A model generated the notes under the pieces. The model saw only the letters and a program-made list of their open reading frames with translations, was not told where the DNA came from and made no database searches. This document shows positions 61,708 through 64,000 of a stretch of 64,000 nucleotides of DNA, piece after piece. The translations under genes and the position numbers were made by a program. Within the stretch, counting starts at the first letter, position 1. Every line of letters starts with the position of its first letter. This DNA is from Phycisphaerales bacterium (GTDB taxonomy: Bacteria; Planctomycetota; Phycisphaerae; Phycisphaerales; SM1A02). The stretch is from positions 1-64,000 of the forward strand of contig JANQEQ010000096.1 of NCBI GenBank assembly GCA_028278245.1, in the 5' to 3' direction.

Positions 61708-63774
61708 TTATTGAACTCCAAAGAGATGCAAACCTTGATAGATAATAAGTCCTGCGACATAAGCAACCGCAGACATGTAGCCCAGTTGGAGGAATGCCCA
61801 ACCCCAGTGGCCGGTTTCTCTTCGTGTCACCGGCAGGGTGGGTAAACACTGCATCGCCAGTACAAAGAAAACCAACAAACTCGCAGCCGTGGCGGTTGTA
61901 AGCAGCCGGGAGCCATCGTCGCGCTTTGCTTCTGTAATTCGGGTCAGGATACCCTGATCCTCTACATCATCCTGCCCTGAAAATAAGACTGCCAACGTCG
62001 AAACAAAAACTTCACGCGCTGCGAAACTTGAAAGTACCCCGATGGAAAGCTGCCAATCGCAGCCTATCGGACTGAGTACCGGTTCAAATACATGCCCGAT
62101 TCGGCCTGCAAAACTGTGTGCCATTGCCTGCTTGCTGAGGATCGTCTGACCCTCCTCACTCAATTCTGCTTCTTCACCACTCTCTGCTAATTCGGTAAGG
62201 AGCGCCGCATCATGCTCTAATGTCTCGGATAATGACACATCAGTGGATTCCGCCTTTAGAGCGGCCGATTGGAGTGCATCCACTTGGGCAGCAGAATCAG
62301 GGACCGGATAAGCGCTCAACCACCATAAAATGATGCAGATTGCCATGATGATGGTGCCTGCTTTTTTCAGAAACACCCAGCCTCGATCAAGCATGATCAG
62401 AAATGCAGTTCGCAGAGATGGCAAACGGTAGGTCGGTAATTCAAGAATCATCGGCCGGGACGTTCCTTTGAGCAGCGAACGTCGAAAGATCAGGGCAGTG
62501 AACATTGCTGCCCCCGCACCCAGCAGGTAACATCCGGCAAAGGCCAGTCCCTGGGCCAGGGGATTTCCGCGAAACAATATCCCGACCAAAAGTACATACA
62601 CCGGCAAGCGGGCTGCACAGCTCATAAATGGTGAAACGAGTACTGTGGCGACGCGATCCTTGTGATCAGGTATAAGCTTGGCTGACATGATCGCAGGTAT
62701 TGCACACGCGTGGGCTGAGAGCAGAGGTAAAAATGCCTGGCCGGGAAGGCCAAATCGTCGTAAATAGCGATCCATGACAAAGGCAGCCCGGGAGAGATAA
62801 CCAGTGTCCTCCAGAAGACTGATGAGAAAGAACAACAGACAAATCTGTGGGAGAAATACAACAGTCCCCGCGATGCCTCCGATGATCCCATCAGTTACCA
62901 GATCACGAGCCGCACCTTCAGGCAGTAACACACTGGCCCAGTAGCCGAGATGTTCAAATAACAGTTCGATCCAGGTCATCGGATAGCTGGCCAATGAGAA
63001 GATCGTGAAAAACACACCAGCCATGATGGCGATAAAGATGAGCATTCCCAGAATGGGATGCGTGAGGATTCGGTCCCACCAGTCGGTCCGAGGTGAATGT
63101 CCAATCACCTGGGATGATTCAGATTGCACGCATCGCGAGTACACCGTCTCAGCCCAATGCGATGCCTGCTGCGCATCTGTTGCTTCAGGTAGATCAGCAG
63201 CGCTCAACTTTGCGTATTGCATGGTGTGAATGAGATCATCAATACCCTGGCCGGTGCGTGCGCTGACTTCAACAACCGGACAACCAAGGCATTCTGCAAG
63301 GACATCACGGTCAATGTTGATCCCCTGACGTTGTGCGAGATCAGACATGTTGAGTATGACGACGGCGGGAAGGTTTTGCTGAATGGCCTGCGCAATAAAG
63401 ACAAGATTCCTTCGTAGATTTGTTGCATCGGCAACCACAAGAACAGCTTCAGGTGACTGCTCCAGATGTATTTCTCCAGCAAGGTACTGTTTGCAGGTGC
63501 GCGATTCGGGTAGATCAAGATTCAGACCATAAATGCCCGGCAGGTCAACCAGATTGAAGCGATTACCGTCACGCTGAAATGTCCCCACGTGCGCTTCAAC
63601 CGTCGAACCGGGGAAGTTTGCTGTTTTCGCTCGTATCCCACACAAACGGTTAAAGAGTGTCGTCTTGCCGGTGTTTGGATTACCCAGAAGGGCGTAACAC
63701 GAACGTGTTGACGCACCATCAGTTGAAGTTTCTTCGGCCTTCGATTGAGAAAGATTCGTGGAACTGAACTGCAT
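61708..63774 (-). CDS. feoB: Ferrous iron transport protein B
   Basis: A 688-residue FeoB, the membrane transporter for Fe(II). The N-terminal G domain (about residues 25-185) has GNPNTGKTTLFNRLCG, the switch NFPGSTVEA, DLPGIYGL, LNMSD and VEVSARTG. The membrane part has the Gate motifs with Cys (MSCAARLPVYVLLVG, FLLPLLSAHACAIP-like FLPLLSAHACAIPAIMSAK) and about eight segments. A long polar loop (about residues 505-560) lies before GCDWQLSIGVLSSFAAREVF. The last conserved part is FVLAMQCLPTLPVTRRETG. It follows feoA and precedes a small Cys-rich protein in one operon. Confidence 0.96.
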   Translation of the reverse strand: MQFSSTNLSQSKAEETSTDGASTRSCYALLGNPNTGKTTLFNRLCGIRAKTANFPGSTVEAHVGTFQRDGNRFNLVDLPGIYGLNLDLPESRTCKQYLAGEIHLEQSPEAVLVVADATNLRRNLVFIAQAIQQNLPAVVILNMSDLAQRQGINIDRDVLAECLGCPVVEVSARTGQGIDDLIHTMQYAKLSAADLPEATDAQQASHWAETVYSRCVQSESSQVIGHSPRTDWWDRILTHPILGMLIFIAIMAGVFFTIFSLASYPMTWIELLFEHLGYWASVLLPEGAARDLVTDGIIGGIAGTVVFLPQICLLFFLISLLEDTGYLSRAAFVMDRYLRRFGLPGQAFLPLLSAHACAIPAIMSAKLIPDHKDRVATVLVSPFMSCAARLPVYVLLVGILFRGNPLAQGLAFAGCYLLGAGAAMFTALIFRRSLLKGTSRPMILELPTYRLPSLRTAFLIMLDRGWVFLKKAGTIIMAICIILWWLSAYPVPDSAAQVDALQSAALKAESTDVSLSETLEHDAALLTELAESGEEAELSEEGQTILSKQAMAHSFAGRIGHVFEPVLSPIGCDWQLSIGVLSSFAAREVFVSTLAVLFSGQDDVEDQGILTRITEAKRDDGSRLLTTATAASLLVFFVLAMQCLPTLPVTRRETGHWGWAFLQLGYMSAVAYVAGLIIYQGLHLFGVQ

Positions 63775-63796
63775 CTCGCAGCGATCCCCGGAAAAA

Positions 63797-64000
63797 TCAG
63801 GTCACTGAGGTATCGGGTTCAATCATGATCTGCTCGGCCATGGATTTCGATAAGCCGAGCCGTGTCGTGTGGACTTGAACAATATACGGATCACCAGTTT
63901 GGCAGATTCGGATAGGGCACTTCTCGCTGAGTCCCATTGCCCTGAGCAGCTCACAATGGTCACAACAGAGTCCTTGACGACAGACCCGACCGCTGGAACC
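63797..64000 (-). CDS. feoA: Ferrous iron transport protein A (partial, 5' end outside window)
   Basis: The last 67 residues of a FeoA-type SH3-like protein, open to the window edge. It shows a Cys-rich CRQGLCCDHCELLRAMGLSE, then PIRICQTGDPYIVQVHTTRL and GLSKSMAEQIMI, which is the FeoA end. The Cys/His cluster before the RAMGL motif is typical of planctomycete versions as I know them and may bind iron. It ends 22 bases before the feoB start, forming the operon feoA-feoB-small Cys protein. Confidence 0.85.
   Translation of the reverse strand, partial: GSSGRVCRQGLCCDHCELLRAMGLSEKCPIRICQTGDPYIVQVHTTRLGLSKSMAEQIMIEPDTSVT

Overview
The window looks like a chromosome segment of a planctomycete, most likely of the class Phycisphaerae. 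This is inferred from gene content: a short Phycisphaerae-type PEP-CTERM tail (VPTPGSLALLSLAGL plus an Arg-rich end), Tat-exported Gfo/Idh/MocA dehydrogenases beside a two-domain DUF1080 protein, a DUF1573 protein, a bacterial tripeptidyl-peptidase-II-like protease, MqnD of the futalosine menaquinone route, and many starts without a clear Shine-Dalgarno site. No 16S rRNA gene is present to confirm it.

Region 1-5424 is the right-hand part of a small integrative element inserted at the 3' end of an initiator tRNA-fMet gene. It carries a rolling-circle-type replication initiator, an excisionase-like HTH protein, a two-gene PARIS-type anti-phage system (AriA ATPase plus AriB DUF4435/TOPRIM protein) and a tyrosine integrase beside the tRNA. 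The left end lies outside the window. Region 5425-15964 is ordinary chromosome: a PilZ protein, an acidic membrane protein, dprA, a comEA-like gene overlapping a GH10-fold protein that lacks both catalytic glutamates, purC, folD, coaX, a shortened MnmE-like GTPase and a PEP-CTERM protein. Region 16182-29309 holds glnS and gltX (convergent), pssA, a lipoprotein, a LOG-family protein, a 1502-residue AsmA-like protein, a sugar-nucleotide-type epimerase and mqnD.

Region 29410-41410 is about secreted proteins and sugar metabolism. It has a giant subtilase and a Tat-exported sugar isomerase on the plus strand. Facing them is a tight minus-strand operon: DUF1080 protein, MFS transporter, two Tat-exported Gfo/Idh/MocA oxidoreductases flanking an ApbE flavin transferase, and a membrane c-type cytochrome. 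Together they look like a pathway for oxidising and cleaving glycosides through 3-keto intermediates, with electrons passed to a haem protein (inference).

Region 42041-58634 is the most striking part: one plus-strand operon of about 16.6 kb with stop/start overlaps. It encodes an intact two-subunit 2-oxoacid:ferredoxin oxidoreductase (KorAB), a full Rnf complex (RnfB, C, D, G, E, A), a small Cys-containing membrane protein, and an ApbE that would flavinylate RnfD and RnfG. Interleaved are two giant proteins, 852 and 1538 residues, that are recognisably derived from pyruvate:ferredoxin oxidoreductase (PFOR). By eye the 1538-residue protein keeps the PFOR domain order but has lost the thiamine-site residues and nearly all cluster cysteines, with the cysteine spacing still legible. 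The two share a C-terminal module ending in a coiled coil, and the 852-residue protein adds one intact ferredoxin-like cluster. I propose a non-catalytic PFOR-derived scaffold or electron adaptor for Rnf, and regard it as the best candidate for an undescribed system here.

Region 58722-64000 carries a DUF1573 protein, a zinc-ribbon membrane protein, ispD, and a ferrous-iron uptake operon (feoA partial, feoB, and a small Cys-rich membrane protein).
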